From Gemmatimonadota bacterium (lineage in GTDB: Bacteria > Gemmatimonadota > Gemmatimonadetes > Gemmatimonadales > GWC2-71-9): a stretch of 6,589 nt of DNA. The DNA lies in the NCBI GenBank assembly GCA_016180765.1, contig JACPAP010000116.1, positions 1-6,589 of the forward strand. Direction: 5' to 3'. The translations under genes and the position numbers were made by a program. Below, one piece after another: positions 5,525 through 6,589 of the stretch (position 1 is its first letter; the number at the start of each line of letters is the position of its first letter). A model generated the notes under the pieces. It did not search any database, had not been told where the DNA came from, and saw only the letters and a program-made list of their open reading frames with translations.

Positions 5525-6589
5525 ATGCATCGATACTTCGTGGTCCTCGTCGTGAGCGCGCTCGCCTCAACCGCGTCGGCCGCCGCCCAGCAACGCGCTC
5601 CCGGCCAGGTCCGGGCCCGACCAGGCGAAGGCCGCGAACCGGAGTTTCCCCCGCCCAGTATCCTCGAGTACCAGCCGCGCTCGACCCTGATCGTGCCCGC
5701 GCATCCGGTCCCGCGCGCCAAGTTCCCGGTGGTGGACTTCCACGGCCATCCAGCGGCGCTCCTCTCGGAGGACGCGATCAATCGGGTAGGGGCAGCGATG
5801 GACTCGCTGAACCTGCGGGCCATGGTGAACGCCAGCGGCAGCTCGGGCGATCGGCTGACCAGTCAGATCGCGGCCGTTAAGGCAAGCCGCTACAAAGATC
5901 GGTTCGTGATGTTCACCACGTTAAACCTCCGGGATGTGGGCCCGGGGTCCGGCGCGAGAATCGCCGCCCAGCTCGAAGTCGATATCAAGGCGGGTGCGGT
6001 GGGCGTGGGCGAGATCGGCAAGGGCTTTGGGCTCTCGGCCCGCAAAGCGGACGGCACCCGGCTGAACCTGGACGATCCGGAGCTGGACCCGGTTTGGGAA
6101 ACCGCGGCCCGGTTGAAGATTCCGGTGTTCATCCACACTGCTGATCCGGCGGAGTTCTTCGAGCCCATCGACTACCAGAACGAACGCTGGCTCGAGCTGG
6201 CCCTGTTCTCCGGTCGCCGCTATAACGACCGTTCGAGGTACCCTGCGTTCGAGGAGTTGATGGGCGAGCGGGATCGCCTCCTGGCCAGGCATCCGCGCAC
6301 CATCTGGGTGCTGGCGCATCTCGGTTGGCACGCCAACGACCTCGCGCGGCTGGGCAGAATGTTCGACAGCATGCCGAACCTCCACGCCGAAGTCGGCGCC
6401 ATCCTGTACGACCTGGGCCGCCAACCATGCACCGCGCGCGAGTTTTTCATCAAGTATCAGGACCGGCTCTTGTTCGGCAAAGACTCATTTCAGCCCGACG
6501 AGTACCCATACTACTGGCGCGTGTTCGAAACCAACGATGAGTACTTCGACTACTACCGCGACTATCACGCCTTCTGGAAGCTGTACGGC
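5525..6589 (+). CDS. Secreted amidohydrolase-2-type metal hydrolase (3' partial)
   Basis: The frame is open for 355 codons to the window edge with no stop. Residues 1-21 look like a Sec signal peptide (VVLVVSALASTASAAA, cut near Ala21). Residues about 68-355 match the amidohydrolase-2 TIM-barrel pattern: metal-binding DFHGHP (H73, H75) at the end of strand 1, VGEIGKGFG (E163, K166), FIHTAD (H204), AHLGWH (H265, H269) and FGKDSF (D320), the usual catalytic Asp position. Proteins of this superfamily hydrolyse amides or esters or decarboxylate aromatic acids; the substrate cannot be read here. GGGAG at 5514-5518 lies six bases before the ATG. The missing part is probably short, since all catalytic blocks are present. 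It runs in the same direction as the M28/lipoprotein pair but is separated by more than 220 bases, so it is probably its own unit. Confidence 0.88.
   Translation, partial: MHRYFVVLVVSALASTASAAAQQRAPGQVRARPGEGREPEFPPPSILEYQPRSTLIVPAHPVPRAKFPVVDFHGHPAALLSEDAINRVGAAMDSLNLRAMVNASGSSGDRLTSQIAAVKASRYKDRFVMFTTLNLRDVGPGSGARIAAQLEVDIKAGAVGVGEIGKGFGLSARKADGTRLNLDDPELDPVWETAARLKIPVFIHTADPAEFFEPIDYQNERWLELALFSGRRYNDRSRYPAFEELMGERDRLLARHPRTIWVLAHLGWHANDLARLGRMFDSMPNLHAEVGAILYDLGRQPCTAREFFIKYQDRLLFGKDSFQPDEYPYYWRVFETNDEYFDYYRDYHAFWKLYG

Noticed and set aside
5921..6424. Minus-strand frame (167 codons) opposite the amidohydrolase
   Set aside because: It is antisense to the conserved metal-binding blocks of the amidohydrolase, with no start context or motif of its own.

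Overview
The window is GC-rich bacterial DNA with strong G/C bias at third codon positions. It is dense in exported hydrolases: an S9 peptidase, an M28 peptidase and an amidohydrolase, each with a signal peptide or lipobox. That profile, with many small unrecognised proteins, suits a soil or sediment environmental bacterium. Gemmatimonadota or a similar phylum is my best guess, but this is inference; the window contains no rRNA or other phylogenetic marker.

Left part (1-1221): a partial minus-strand gene of unknown function (possibly ADP-ribosyltransferase-like at its N-terminus) diverges from a small VTT/DedA-type membrane protein. A 60-codon zinc-ribbon gene follows on the minus strand. It is bracketed by two arrays of a 9-bp repeat (core CGCAGAG) that face each other. 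A third repeat, GTTCC with an 8-bp period, lies just upstream of the zinc-ribbon gene and includes a candidate ECF-sigma-type promoter.

Centre (1222-3800): a complete secreted S9 (prolyl oligopeptidase/DPP-IV-like) peptidase with an intact Ser-Asp-His triad, transcribed leftward. It probably shares a transcript with a small upstream gene of unknown function.

Right part (3801-6589): a divergent intergenic region carries the dyad TTGAC-N3-GTCAA. It leads into a lipoprotein M28 metallopeptidase, followed within 20 bases by a small lipoprotein gene whose reading frame breaks in the middle. Running leftward into the end of that broken gene is what looks like the N-terminal stub of an isoprenylcysteine-methyltransferase-like membrane protein, so 5000-5430 may be a rearrangement scar. 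The window ends inside a secreted amidohydrolase-2-type metal hydrolase.

The peptidases and the amidohydrolase could jointly serve extracytoplasmic peptide or amide scavenging, but no sequence evidence ties them into one pathway. I see no phage, CRISPR, toxin-antitoxin, insertion-sequence or RNA genes. The non-routine signals are the repeat architecture around the zinc-ribbon gene and the broken genes near 5000-5430.
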